Shown: positions 11,586 through 23,465 of the stretch, in pieces
Position numbering within the stretch: position 1 is the stretch's first letter
Layout: each line of letters starts with the position of its first letter
Assembly (NCBI RefSeq): GCF_026262505.1
Contig: NC_067207.1
Span: 17,948,082-18,012,081 of the forward strand
Reading direction: 5' to 3'
Length of the DNA stretch: 64,000 nt
Origin: Trichomonas vaginalis G3
Lineage: Eukaryota > Parabasalia > Trichomonadida > Trichomonadidae
Notes under the pieces: model-generated
Seen by the model: only the letters and a program-made list of their open reading frames with translations
Databases searched by the model: none
Told to the model about the DNA's origin: nothing
Translations under genes and position numbers: made by a program

Positions 11586-12180
11586 ATCAATTAATTTCCT
11601 AACTAGGATTAAAACAAAAATTATTCAAAAATTTGTTTATGTTTTTTTAATCTGGAAAATAATATTCTAAATGTTTTACAAATCATAACTTTGTAGCAAG
11701 AAACTTTGTGTAGGATCCTCAGCGTAAATTCCTCTCTATTGTTGTTTAATTCGAAATTCAGCTCGAAATTTGATGTCAGTATCCAACATTTTACCAATCT
11801 TGAGGTAAAAAACAACAATATAAATCACAATAATAGAGCAAAGAATCTCATAATCAAATGTTTTTCTTTGATTATCTTACGATAAATTATATTCCTGTTT
11901 GATATCCGATGCAGCCTTAAAAATATAAGCTATAAAGGGTTCTCTTCTGTAAAGAACCATGATAAGATATCAAAATACCTAATTCATCACTTATGTAAAA
12001 ATAATATTATGAAAGTCATCAAACTTACAAGAAAAACTGGCTCAAAAACTATCGGAACGCCACACTATTGAAGTTCTAGCTGAATCCTATGTCATTTTTG
12101 TTGATTACCCTTAAATTTGAAAAGTCGATCTTTTGCAACGCAGTTTGATTTTATCAACTTTTCATAAAATTAAAACAAGT
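11586..12180. other. Intergenic region after clathrin
   Basis: About 600 bp, AT-rich, between the clathrin stop and the convergent stop of the reverse-strand gene at 12181. A 65-codon reverse frame (11621-11818) shows no feature worth annotating. Confidence 0.6.
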
Positions 12181-12932
12181 TTAATCATTATGAGATTTTA
12201 ATGATTGATAGTTGTTATGGGAAGTGAATTTTCGTTTGATCGAGGCGGGAACCTTTTTTATGTAATTGCATATTCTCTCCCAAAAACGCGAAAGTGTGAT
12301 TATATCTGGTGTTTCTTGACCACGGCAATCTTGTACAAATATTTGAATTGTTTCGGATTTGTCTGTATTCTTAGATAACAACGATATTAGATCAAAATAT
12401 CCTATTCTAAGATGTACATTTTTGAAAGAATAAAACAATTTATCACCAGGACGAATTTGATCAACTTCTCTGAAATATTGATAAACATATTTAACTGGCA
12501 TTAAGAGATATTCGTTGAAAAAAAATCGTCTCTTTCACGAGCAAAATATTTAATAATTTGAATGTTTTGAGTACAATTTGTAAATTTGTTTGTTGAAAAC
12601 ATATCTAACAGCGTGCTAAAGTTTTCAACGTTTGAAACTTTGAGATAGAAGTTTACGATACCTAGGATTGCATGATTTGGAGCTCTTTGGTATGGAAATG
12701 TAACTACAACATTTATTGGACTAGTGAGTTTTTCTGAGATAAAGATGGGAATGTCTTTGCAAATGTTCGATGTTTCTGGAAGGTCAAAAAGTTTGAGGTA
12801 TTCATTTAGCTCTGGTTTGATTGCCTCAACAAGGAAATCTTTGATTTCTGAATTACGTAAGAATCTACTATCTTGATAAACTACGTTATTGTAGATTGCA
12901 TTGCAATCAGGCGAAATCGACTCACAAAACAT
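12181..12932 (-). CDS. Unknown gene, two frames (143 + 106 aa) meeting at a T8 run
   Basis: The upstream part (ATG at 12932, 143 codons) stops with TAA at 12501-12503. A second frame of 106 codons begins with an ATG overlapping that stop (TAATG) and ends in TAA-A, a UAAA. The run of eight T on the coding strand just before the junction (about 12512-12519) is a likely slip point: the downstream frame is open through it and reads on as continuous protein-like sequence (EYLLMPVKYVYQYFREV). This could be one protein of about 250 residues with a homopolymer error, a -1 slip on T-TTT-TTT, or two overlapping genes. Both units carry the same eight T. No domain is recognised; no signal peptide or membrane segment is seen. 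Confidence 0.5.
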
Positions 12933-13036
12933 TAAAATTTTTTGAGTTGAAGTCTCAATTTCAGGTAAAATTTACGATAAATTGAAAGCCATTTGATTAG
13001 GGGTGTGCAGATGTTCAAAAAAGAAAATGGTTGTTT

Positions 13037-14291
13037 TGTTGTAAACAGAAATTCATCAAAAGTGACACCTCAGAAAAGCTAAAATATTGAATTTTTGGAA
13101 CTTTTGATAGAGCACGTTTTTAAATATTAATTAAAGTAAATGTATATTTTGTAAAGATTCTTTTTAATAAAAAAATAAAATTTTGAAGAAGAACACAAAA
13201 TCTTCTGAAAAATAATATCACATAAACTCATATTATTTTCTAATATATAACTATTTTATATAAAAATCAAATTCAATGATCTTAAAAGCGAAGGATAAAC
13301 CTCAAAATTTACGAATATAATGAGTGGGAATATAATGCTTATCTATCATAAAACCATATGAAATATCAATTTTTGCTTTACGCCTAATTTTTGACGACAA
13401 TTAGCAAAAAATGTTAAATGTTAACACTCAGTCCATTTGAATATGAAAAATAAAATTGACTTTGATTAAATGTTTTTATTTATCATGCAATTCTTCTTGC
13501 GACCAAAGATTTGAATAAAAGTTCAAAAAATAAGATAGCTTAAAAAATAATATACGGTAGTGTTTACTAATAGATGAATAGTATATAAATTCTATTAAAA
13601 TGGATTTGATCCAAAAAAATATAAAATCAAAAATAATTGTTATAATTTAAATGAAGAAGTAATTTAAAACGATTTTATTTATGATCAAATTTTATATATT
13701 TTTTTGGATCAAATCCATTTTAATAGAATTTATATACTATTCATCTATTAGTAAACACTACCGTATATTATTTTTTAAGCTATCTTATTTTTTGAACTTT
13801 TATTCAAATCTTTGGTCGCAAGAAGAATTGCATGATAAATAAAAACATTTAATCAAAGTCAATTTTATTTTTCATATTCAAATGGACTGAGTGTTAACAT
13901 TTAACATTTTTTGCTAATTGTCGTCAAAAATTAGGCGTAAAGCAAAAATTGATATTTCATATGGTTTTATGATAGATAAGCATTATATTCCCACTCATTA
14001 TATTCGTAAATTTTGAGGTTTATCCTTCGCTTTTAAGATCATTGAATTTGATTTTTATATAAAATAGTTATATATTAGAAAATAATATGAGTTTATGTGA
14101 TATTATTTTTCAGAAGATTTCATTCTATATGCCTATGAAAAGTACTCTCAAAACTAACTTTTTCCTAATTATAATTAAATCTAGAATATTGTATTATGCT
14201 TAGTATTATTTCATTTTTCTCATTCAATTTAGAATTTACAAATGTCAAAAAATTGAGAGCTGTCACTTTTGATGAATTTCTGTTTATTACA
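13037..14291. mobile_element. Fold-back DNA element, 1255 bp, 4-bp target duplication GTTT
   Basis: The ends are TGTTGTAAACAG and, inverted, TGTAATAAACAG, followed inward on both sides by AAATTCATCAAAAGTGACA. GTTT flanks the element directly at 13033-13036 and 14292-14295, a 4-bp target duplication. Inside the ends are about 150 bp of sequence unique to each side, then a very long near-perfect palindrome with arms of about 430 bp around a loop near 13635-13690. No protein is encoded, so it is non-autonomous. A shorter relative lies at 32594-33247. The superfamily is not clear; 4-bp duplications are known for example in Sola and Chapaev elements. Confidence 0.85.
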
Positions 14292-14429
14292 GTTTGTATG
14301 TTGTATCATTTATTTGTTCATATTAGCAAAAAAATTTGAATGAAATATCATCGTAATTCTTATTGAAATTTGATTAAAGGAAATCTAAATCAAAATATTC
14401 AGGGTTGATAAGCTATTATTTCCAATAAT

Positions 14430-14945
14430 ATGCAAGAAGTTATCATGATTCAATACGATGAACTTCTTATTCAGCAAAATAAATCAAGCAGCAAAGAAAT
14501 TTGCAACTTCAACGAAGTTTTTCAGAATATTACGGCTCGAATGATTATGATGATAGAAAAGAAAATGAATACATATCAGGCGATGGCAATTATTATATTC
14601 ATCATGCAATATTTTCTTACCATTATCAAAATCGAGCGATCTACCTTAAATCCAACAGCAAAGTATTACTTGAAACAAACTGTGTATAATGATCTTTTTT
14701 ATTTTGAATCAGTTAAACCATTTGATTCAGCTATAATTCACTTTACTACATATTATTGCCCGGGTACAAATTTTTATGATAAAAATAATTCATACAATGA
14801 TGATGAAGACGAGTTTGACCTCGAAGACATCAAAAATATTGCTATAAATGTTTACAAAATGTCATTTTGTGAAGTAATAAACGCATCTTCTTTATTATAC
14901 CCTTTTCATCTGAATTTATGGCATGATGTGCATCGTGTGATTTAA
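14430..14945 (+). CDS. Unknown 171-codon ORF, possibly a broken gene
   Basis: ATG to TAA, 171 codons, with an acidic patch (NDDEDEFDLEDIK) near residue 125 and a hydrophobic stretch near 50-65. No family is recognised. An overlapping frame at 14501-14689 gives a more protein-like sequence (YYGSNDYDDRKENEYISG) exactly where this frame is hydrophobic and repetitive, so the true gene may switch frames there and this would then be a damaged gene. The fold-back element ends 138 bp upstream. Both units are identical. Confidence 0.4.
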   Translation: MQEVIMIQYDELLIQQNKSSSKEICNFNEVFQNITARMIMMIEKKMNTYQAMAIIIFIMQYFLTIIKIERSTLNPTAKYYLKQTVYNDLFYFESVKPFDSAIIHFTTYYCPGTNFYDKNNSYNDDEDEFDLEDIKNIAINVYKMSFCEVINASSLLYPFHLNLWHDVHRVI

Positions 14946-16105
14946 GGTACAATTAATTTAGCGTCTTAATGACAGATTTTTAGTTAAATTTCAATAAAAT
15001 TTTAATTAAAAACTTGATATATGCTAAAATTTGAACAATGTTTAAAATAATTCAAAAATGAAATACATTTGCCATTTTAGAATCTTTTAAAACCTCTGAA
15101 TAATATTAAAAAAATTAAAATTGACTTCTTTTTAACCTTAAAATTCCAAAAATCTTCAAATTCAATAAAATGTCAAAAAAAATTAGACATTTTGTTTTCT
15201 AATATCTGCTTTCTTTGTTATCTGTCTTGGAACAAAAACAAACATTTTCTATTTTAACACATTTCAACAAGAAGATTCATGCTAAAGCATCTCAGTAAAG
15301 ACAAAATTTGATTTAATTCTTCGACAATTTTTTAATAACTGTTAATTATCTTAAACAAATTTACTTATTTGCTAGTTTAATGCCATTTTACTGATCGTGG
15401 ACATCAATTATCTTATCTAACACTTTAATTTTTTATTAAAAGTATGATAAATCATTAGTTAAATCATCGTTCCCCTTTACAATCCATTGGACAATTAAAA
15501 TGTACTTATTATGTTATAATTTATCAGGCAATTGAATAAACCTTTATTAAAATCCTATTATTTCAATTGCATTAAACGAATTATGATGCGCATACAGAAT
15601 TCTATATCATATCATCTATTTACATTAAGATATTTCTCCATCATTTCATACGAAAATCGAAAATATTTTTCTATTGTGTTCAATATTAGATTTTTACTTA
15701 GTAGAAAAACACTAGTATGGTCATTGAAAATCATATATCGAAAGAGTGAGTTCATATTTCCAATAATATTGAATAAATTATTTTTAATCTCTAATCGAAT
15801 AATGCATTGATATTCTGACATTAAAAAGCACAGTTTATGATTTGGATCATTGTGGCCTAATAGATTCAATGTTTGAAAATAGCAATTTCATATTTATGCC
15901 ATTTGACAGATTTGTAACTTGTTTTTCTTCTTATTAACCTATTCTTAGTTTAAACACAAACAAAAAATTAAATATGAATCAATCAAGCCTTGATCATCGA
16001 TCATTCGACATATTTATTTTGAACAAAAGGCATGCATCCAGAATGATGAAGCATAGGGAATTAAAATAACTTGTTTTTCAAAGTGGGCTGCTAAATTTTC
16101 TTCTT
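14946..16105. other. AT-rich stretch before the giant MULE element
   Basis: No confident gene. A reverse frame of 85 codons at 15612-15869 (LFNIIGNMNSLFRYM...KNLILNTIEKYFRFS) vaguely recalls the helical N-terminal part of trichomonad ankyrin-repeat proteins. No ankyrin repeats follow, so at best it is a fragment. A forward frame at 15532-15810 overlaps it and is probably chance. The same stretch is at 51287-52446 in unit 2. Confidence 0.4.
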
Positions 16106-16658
16106 AGTAGTATATGTTGAAGGGTTTTGTGACTTTTTTTGTAAACGTAAGAATTCATACATTTTTGAGCGATTTTGTATCATTTTTTTTTACATATGAA
16201 GTAAAAAATGTATGATTTTTACGGGGGAGGTTTTTTGTGATATGGAAAAATGTTAGTTGCTCAATTATCTCACTATTGGATGGACTTTTATCGAGCGAAA
16301 TTTTGGCTGTAAAGACAATTCTGATATTGGTAACATGGTGATAAGAACAAATAGTCAGTTTGCCTGGTTTATGATGAGATAATTTCGATTTAAAAAAAAC
16401 ATAAAAATTGATTTTAATGAGCGATTATATTTGAATATGCTCTCCTAATTTGAAGGAACTGGTTAAATCATGAATTGATCATGAATAATTTTTTTTCAAA
16501 ATAACAATTATAATTTCATATTCATTATAAGTTGAAAATATATCATAAAGACTTTATGAATGATAAATTCGTAAAAAACAAGTTAGTTTGTTTCTGAAAA
16601 TAATAATAATAAAAACCAATTTAGACCCAATAATTTTTGGCGGGATAATTGAGATGTT
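16106..16658 (+). repeat. Left terminal inverted repeat of the giant MULE
   Basis: 553 bp whose inverted complement is found at 28726-29161 continued at 31868-31975. It ends inward at GGCGGGATAATTGAGATGTT. Both arms are highly similar, including runs of A/T, which suggests recent activity or conversion. Confidence 0.85.
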
Positions 16659-16704
16659 TAACAAAAACTGAAAGGTGTCATTATTATCTATGACCAACAA
16701 GCAA

Positions 16705-16842
16705 CTGACCTAGTCTGGATTACAATATTCGGTTCATCAAACCGCCAATTTGATGAATCAAGCCAAATTGTAACTGACCTAGTCTGGATTACAATATTCG
16801 GTTCATCAAACCGCCAATTTGATGAATCAAGCCAAATTGTAA
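16705..16842 (+). repeat. Two tandem copies of a 69-bp unit
   Basis: Unit begins CTGACCTAGTCTGGATTACA, and the two copies are identical or nearly so. Each unit contains the inverted pair TTCATCAAA / TTTGATGAA and so can fold. A third, weaker relative (CATCGAACTGCCAATTTGATG) follows at about 16875. Same in unit 2 at 53046-53183. Confidence 0.85.
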
Positions 16843-17018
16843 CAAACCAGTTGTTGATTGCATGGTATTATTCATCGAACTGCCAATTTGATGAATTACA
16901 TTTCTTAGTCATCAAAATAGTGGTCATGTTGTAAACGAAAACGATAAAAACGGCTTGACAGTAAAGTGACACTTTACATGGCAAAAAATAGAGCCTTACT
17001 TTTGAGATACTTGAGATT

Positions 17019-18260
17019 GAAACTGAATCTTATGAGGCGGTGATCTTGAATCACTACCTCATAAGGTTCAGTTTCATATAAAATTTGTTGCAATTTGTTA
17101 TTCTTTTGCAATTATTTCTTATAAGATTTTACATCTTTTAGCGGGGAATGTTTGTTATCATGTAATATATTATAAATATCTACACGATAACGAACATTCC
17201 TCGCTAAATTGCTGAGAAACTTTGAGGAAATGTCGAACAATTTCCTCAAAGTTTCTCAGATTTATATAGATCACTAGAGTCCCCTAGGCACTGATTCTGG
17301 TTCAGTACCTAGGAGGCTCTAGTTCTCTAACGAACTGATAAAATGTTTTTAAATTTTTGGATATTGCTACCTGTGAAGCACTGACTTCAATCAGTACCTC
17401 ACAGGTAGCAATTACATTGAAAGATGGGAGAAAATTTGTCCGAATGTTAAACTATTCGGACAAAGTTTCTCCCATTTGTAGTGGAGATGGAAGGCTTTGA
17501 GGTATATTATATTAATATATACCCCAAAGCCTTCCATCTCCACTTGAAAGTTCCAAAACTTTGGGTTAATAGTTTGCAATTAACCCAAAGTTTTGGAACT
17601 TTCTAGAAGGAATTGCAGGGTAAGAGGTACATATTCATACTATGTACCTCTTACCCTCCAATTCCTTCTTAAAATGGGAGAAACTTTGTCCGAATGTTAA
17701 ACTATTCGGACAAAGTTTCTCTCATTTGTAGTGGAGATGGAAGGCTTTGAGGTATATTATATTAATATATACCCCAAAGCCTTCCATCTCCACTTGAAAG
17801 TTCCAAAACTTTGGGTTAATAGTTTGCAATTAACCCAAAGTTTTGGAACTTTCTAGAAGGAATTGCAGGGTAAGAGGTACATATTCATACTATGTACCTC
17901 TTACCCTCCAATTCCTTCCTTAACATAAACAAATTTGGAGTTAATTGTTTGCAATTAACTCCGGGTTTGTTGACCTCCAAATGAAAATGAAAGGGTAAGA
18001 GGTATATAGTGACCCTATATGCCTCTTACCCTTTCATTCTCATTAATTATGGGAGAAACTTTGGCCGAATGTTAAATTATTCGACCAAAGTTTCTCCCAT
18101 TTTTTGAAGGGATTGGAGGCTATGAGATACTGATGCAATGTCAGTACCTCATGGCCTCCAATTCCATCCTGAAACTGATCAAAGTGGACCTTACATGCAT
18201 TTGAAATTTGCCATGTAAAGTCCACTTTTTGAGAGAGAGGATTTGACTGCGTCAAATTCT
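17019..18260 (+). repeat. Dense cluster of about 18 different imperfect hairpins
   Basis: Nearly back-to-back inverted repeats of 45-65 bp, each with a 17-27 bp stem and a loop of roughly 6-16 bases. Examples are 17019-17075, 17140-17205, 17212-17259 (20-bp perfect stem, 8-base loop), 17273-17323, 17363-17412, 17424-17475, 17481-17543, 17546-17603 and 17605-17669. The block from 17424 to 17669 is duplicated directly at about 17677-17919. Stem sequences differ from hairpin to hairpin, but AAAGTT or AACTTT recurs in many. No coding frame runs through. The hairpins could bind transposase or host factors as cruciforms, or be transcribed as structured RNA; the sequence does not decide. Confidence 0.9.
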
Positions 18261-18639
18261 CTTTTTCGTTTACGAGAGTCATGTTACTATTCGTTAGGTT
18301 AAATTACTTTTAATGCCCATTCAAGGAAGTACATGTCAGTTACAGGGTTTATAGTTTTACTCGAATTGAGTAAACCTCTTGGAAGCAATTACCACAAGAG
18401 CCAAGACTTCTCGTTTACAGACTTTGAAAGCCAGGAAGGAGCCAGGTAACAATAATGGGCTCTCTTATGATATTTTGGGATATTTATCAACAATTTGAGT
18501 TTCTACCTATTGTCTTCAATGAGGATTTTTTAGGCCAGAAGTACAATACCTGTACAGTCTAACTACTAGGGTAATGTAGTCAAACTGTGCACGTATTGAA
18601 CTTCTAAGGCTATTATTTATCTGCTATTGACATCATTCT

Positions 18640-19365
18640 TTTACATTACCGTCCTCTGGTCCTTAGAGGACCATAGATTCTGAAATTACTTGTGCAGAGC
18701 AAAGTTCTTCCGAGATCTCTCTATCCTTCGTAGATCTCGGAAAAACTTTGCCTTAAACTACTGCATTAATGTTTCCTAGTATTCAAAGAGCTATGAATTC
18801 TATAGTTGATCTTATAAGGTAGAGTTTTTCCTAACTTTCTCATTCGTTGAAAGGTTTTCAACAAAGCTATACCTTAAAAATCTGTGCTTGTTATATCTGA
18901 TCATTTGTGTGTTAGGGGAGGTAAATTTATTCCACTAGAGCAAATTTTTTCCGAGGTTTCTCATCGAATGAGAAACCTCGGAACAACTCTTCAATAGTGT
19001 AATGAATTTGTGGTATTTGTCCTGCAAACAGCGAGAGAACTTGTCTGTAATTCGTTTATGATGAAGTTATCTGGATGTCTCTCAGATGAGGAAGGAAGTC
19101 CAGAAAACTTCACCATAAGTTAATACTTGTGTATTTCTATGACTCTCTTCACGTCAGAGAATGTAAATTTACTCGAATAGGGCAAAGTTCTGCTCAAGTT
19201 TCTCATTTGATGAGAAACCTCGGAAGAACTTTGCCCTAAGGTAATGTATATGTGATTGTTGGCCCGCAGAGAAACAAGGAATCTGTTTGTATTTCGTTTA
19301 TGGTGAAGTTCTCGGATGTTCTCTCAAATTATATGGAAAATCAAGATAACTTCACCATAATTTGT
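18640..19365 (+). repeat. Second, looser group of about seven hairpins
   Basis: Hairpins spaced by 60-100 bp: about 18650-18672, 18696-18758, 18818-18878, 18937-18993, 19057-19126, 19181-19240 and 19300-19362. Several share a GGCAAAGTTCTTCCGAG-like stem, and others a TGGTGAAGTT-type stem with TTCACCAT partner. Between them are similar-length linkers. Most of this group is mirrored in the right arm of the large palindrome (19868-20678). Confidence 0.8.
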
Positions 19366-20678
19366 TGTAGTTGTGATTCTCTGGCTCTTTGCCGGCCAGA
19401 AAACTAGAAAATAGTTTATAGTGGGAGTATGCTCGATGAATACCTACTCACTAAAAATATACGTTATTTTTTGTTTTCCTATGGGAAAATAGTTTTGATT
19501 TTTATACTATCGTATGCTTTGTTATTGCATGAATTGTCTATTTTCTTAATAAAAACTCATTTTTCCGTGTGATTCTGAATCAATGCATTCCAAAAAAGCG
19601 TTTTCCGCCTTTGAAACGTGAAAACACACATTGCATGAAGAATCAGAGAAGATTTTCTAACTCGAAGAATTCCAAAAAAAACCAATTATAGTTTTTTTAT
19701 CGTGAAAAATTTACTTTTTAACTACGAAATTTTTAAAACGCGATTTTTTTGGAGATTTTTAGAAAATTCAAATATGATAGGCATGTGTTATTTTATGTGC
19801 TCTATGAGTTTATCAGCTTAATTTGGAGTTATTATCAAATTTCAATAAGTCTAAAAAATTGAAAGATAGAAAATCTTCTCTGATTCTTCATGCAATGTGT
19901 GTTTTCACGTTTCAAAGGCGGAAAACGCTTTTTTGGAATGCATTGATTCAGAATCACACGGAAAAATGAGTTTTTATTAAGAAAATAGACAATTCATGCA
20001 ATAACAAAGCATACGATAGTATAAAAATCAAAACTATTTTCCCATAGGAAAACAAAAAATAACGTATATTTTTAGTGAGTAGGTATTCATCGAGCATACT
20101 CCCACTATAAACTATTTTCTAGTTTTCTGGCCGGCAAAGAGCCAGAGAATCACAACTACAACAAATTATGGTGAAGTTATCTTGATTTTCCATATAATTT
20201 GAGAGAACATCCGAGAACTTCACCATAAACGAAATACAAACAGATTCCTTGTTTCTCTGCGGGCCAACAATCACATATACATTACCTTAGGGCAAAGTTC
20301 TTCCGAGGTTTCTCATCAAATGAGAAACTTGAGCAGAACTTTGCCCTATTCGAGTAAATTTACATTCTCTGACGTGAAGAGAGTCATAGAAATACACAAG
20401 TATTAACTTATGGTGAAGTTTTCTGGACTTCCTTCCTCATCTGAGAGACATCCAGATAACTTCATCATAAACGAATTACAGACAAGTTCTCTCGCTGTTT
20501 GCAGGACAAATACCACAAATTCATTACACTATTGAAGAGTTGTTCCGAGGTTTCTCATTCGATGAGAAACCTCGGAAAAAATTTGCTCTAGTGGAATAAA
20601 TTTACCTCCCCTAACACACAAATGATCAGATATAACAAGCACAGATTTTTAAGGTATAGCTTTGTTGAAAACCTTTCA
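18848..20678. repeat. Palindrome with 811-bp arms around a ~209-bp loop
   Basis: The arm 18848-19658 is the inverted complement of 19868-20678 with few mismatches. The loop is AT-rich with no frame. The arms contain the looser hairpin group, so hairpins lie within a much larger hairpin. It probably arose by inverted duplication within the element. Unit 2 copy at 55189-57019. Confidence 0.9.
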
Positions 20679-20749
20679 AATAAAGAGAAATTTAAGGATA
20701 AATTTGCCCGTTTGATGTATGGTGAGAAGCATATTTGAGAGTTTGGAGA

Positions 20750-21275
20750 GGCAAAGTGCAATCACCTATCAATATTGCACTTTGCCTGTCAAAAGTTCTT
20801 CGCATCTCTTGAGGTGTGAGGAAGTTTCTCGACAGAGGAAACTTTCATATCGAATGTTGCCTCTGTCGAGATGTATGTGACAGGCAAAGTGCAATCACCT
20901 ATCAATATTGCACTTTGCCTGTCAAAAGTTCTTCGCATCTCTTGAGGTGTGAGGAAGTTTCTCGACAGAGGAAACTTTCATATCGAATGTTGCCTCTGTC
21001 GAGATGTATGTGACAGGCAAAGTGCAATCACCTATCAATATTGCACTTTGCCTGTCAAAAGTTCTTCGCATCTCTTGAGGTGTGAGGAAGTTTCTCGACA
21101 GAGGAAACTTTCATATCGAATGTTGCCTCTGTCGAGATGTATGTGACAGGCAAAGTGCTATCACCTATCAATATTGCACTTTGCCTGTCAAAAGTTCTTC
21201 GCATCTCTTGAGGTGTGAGGAAGTTTCTCGACAGAGGAAACTTTCATATCGAATGTTGCCTCTGTCGAGATGTAT
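20750..21275 (+). repeat. Tandem array, four copies of a 133-bp unit
   Basis: Each unit holds two strong hairpins: GACAGGCAAAGTGCAAT with its inverted complement, and CTCGACAGAGG with its complement. Between them is a GTTCTTCGCATC segment. Units are almost identical (one base differs in the fourth). The overlapping repeat peptides seen in translation are by-products. Unit 2 copy at 57091-57616. The same array occurs inverted at 27597-28272. Confidence 0.95.
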
Positions 21276-21367
21276 TACAAATAAAAAAGAATTCCATCCC
21301 AATTACACTCTATAATACAACACTATCAATATGATCAAATCACCTCAATATTAAAAAAATTTTTTCT

Positions 21368-22075
21368 GCTTTATATAACTTATGGCGTGTACCAAACTCT
21401 TTTACAGACTCTCCTGAGCTATCCTCACATATAAACATATGATAATAACGCATACATACTCACTTCATATTCTGATCTCATGACATATTACCGCAAAAAC
21501 TATAATTATACAACACACCTCATAAAGTCTCATTTTACACGTATCTACACGTTCAAAACCTATTTTTCTTCAAATTGCCAATTCCAAGATAAGGAGATAT
21601 TTATTATATCTTCCGTTTTCTCTCACAAATATATTTAATTTTCTGAATAATGCGTATAATAAAATGAATATCTCAAAAACTAAAATACAAAATTAATATT
21701 GGGTTATGACTTGATATAATCTAAACTTTTGAATTCATTCATTTTTTGAAAAATGTGGATTTTTCAAAAATGATGTTGTTAAGTAATTTGCGTTTAACTT
21801 GTTATGTAATGCATATTTTCACGATCTGACAGCAGAAATCGAATCAGCGGAACCTGAAGAATCAGATTACGCGGGAAAAATAGGTTTTGAACGTGTAGAT
21901 ACGTGTAAAATGAGACTTTATGAGGTGTGTTGTATAATTATAGTTTTTGCGGTAATATGTCATGAGATCAGAATATGAAGTGAGTATGTATGCGTTATTA
22001 TCATATGTTTATATGTGAGGATAGCTCAGGAGAGTCTGTAAAAGAGTTTGGTACACGCCATAAGTTATATAAAGC
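21368..22075. mobile_element. Fold-back element with 201-bp arms inside the MULE
   Basis: Arms 21368-21568 and 21875-22075 are inverted complements, starting GCTTTATATAACTTATGG. The ~306-bp middle includes ACGATCTGAC and GAAATCGAATCAGCG, also present in the relic at 1596-1765. No gene. It looks like a small non-autonomous DNA element that inserted between the 133-bp and 122-bp arrays. No clear target duplication seen. Unit 2 copy at 57709-58416. Confidence 0.8.
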
Positions 22076-22170
22076 ACAAAAAATAAAATTTAAATATTAA
22101 TTAGGGAAAATTATATTTTAACGATTGAATGCAAAGTTGTTTTCTATAAAGCATAGTATATGACAAATGA

Positions 22171-22685
22171 GCGTGCATAACACACTCTTGTCGGTCAAAG
22201 TTCCGCATTCAAGTTATGAATGCGGAACTTTCTATCATTCTGGGAGACATGCACAGGCAATGTCTCCCGGAATGATATATGCAGAGCGGTAAGAGTGCAT
22301 AACACACTCTTGTCGGTCAAAGTTCCGCATTCAAGTTATGAATGCGGAACTTTCTATCATTCTGGGAGACATGCACAGGCAATGTCTCCCGGAATGATAT
22401 ATGCAGAGCAGTAAGAGTGCATAACACACTCTTGTCGGTCAAAGTTCCGCATTCAAGTTATGAATGCGGAACTTTCTATCATTCTGGGAGACATGCACAG
22501 GCAATGTCTCCCGGAATGATATATGCAGAGCGGTAAGAGTGCATAACACACTCTTGTCGGTCAAAGTTCCGCATTCAAGTTATGAATGCGGAACTTTCTA
22601 TCATTCTGGGAGACATGCACAGGCAATATCTCCCGGAATGATATATGCAGAGCGGTAAGAGTGCATAACACACTCTTGTCGGTCA
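22171..22685 (+). repeat. Tandem array, four-plus copies of a 122-bp unit
   Basis: Unit holds three hairpins: GAGTGCATAACACACTC, AAAGTTCCGCATTC with complement, and ATCATTCTGGGAGAC with complement. It shares the AAAGTTC core with the hairpin cluster. The last unit is partial. Unit 2 copy at 58512-59026. No inverted partner exists on the right side of the element. Confidence 0.95.
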
Positions 22686-23465
22686 TAGTTCTCCAATTTT
22701 ATTCTTTTCACCACACATTTTCTCATTTCATTAGAAATTATCTATCACCCTTTTTCACTATTATACAAAACATCAAATACACATCCAATTTCAAACTACT
22801 TATTCTAATTTATTCATTCATTTTATTTATGCCTAACAATATACCATTCACTTACATTTGTACTATAATTCACTCATACAACCAAATATACTTAACAATA
22901 TTATTCAATATTAATATTTCTTTTATTTTTTTCTATTTCTTTCTATTTCTTCAATTTTATTAAAAAAAATTATTCATTATTAATATAGTAATTCATTGGT
23001 AAACTTCCTTCTTATCTTCACTTGTGTTATTTGAAATCAAATATTAACCATATCAATAGCAGACTCAATGTAAAAATTTAGATATATTTTTTTTTTTCAT
23101 TATTCAAACTTTGATAAATTTTAGTATAATGAATGATTTTGTTTCGTGTATGATACAGAAATGAAAAGCTTAATTAATATTATTTTGCATTTCTTCAAGA
23201 ATGTTAGAGTATATCTACATTAAAAAATCAGATTCGAACTGCAATACTGCATCAAATTGTTGCACATCTGATAAGGATCTCAAAAGAGTAAAGTTAATTT
23301 TTTTGAGTTTTTTTAAGTTTTGAGCCTTAGTAAAACACCATCTCGAGCAATATTTTTGGGACGACGATAGGTCTTATTTGGCCTTACAGTGGACCCTTAA
23401 ATCATATTAAAAATGTCTTTCGATCTGATAAAAAAATTAGATATACAAATCATTTTATTAAAATA
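22686..23465. other. AT-rich stretch downstream of the transposase
   Basis: 780 bp with no supported gene; 22690-22980 is extremely AT-rich on both strands. It holds the 3' flank of the reverse-strand transposase. Unit 2: 59027-59806. Confidence 0.6.

Noticed and set aside
20816-21315. Repeated 64-65 aa peptides within the 133-bp and 122-bp arrays
   Set aside because: The frames exist only because the arrays lack stops locally. The hairpin structure explains the sequence, and the same array is inverted elsewhere.
20750-22685. CRISPR-like regular repeats
   Set aside because: The repeats are 122-133 bp with no unique spacers and the setting is eukaryotic; they are tandem satellites of a transposon.
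23215-23290. B-box-like GTTCGAATC followed by T6 on the reverse strand
   Set aside because: No cloverleaf or A-box at a sensible distance.
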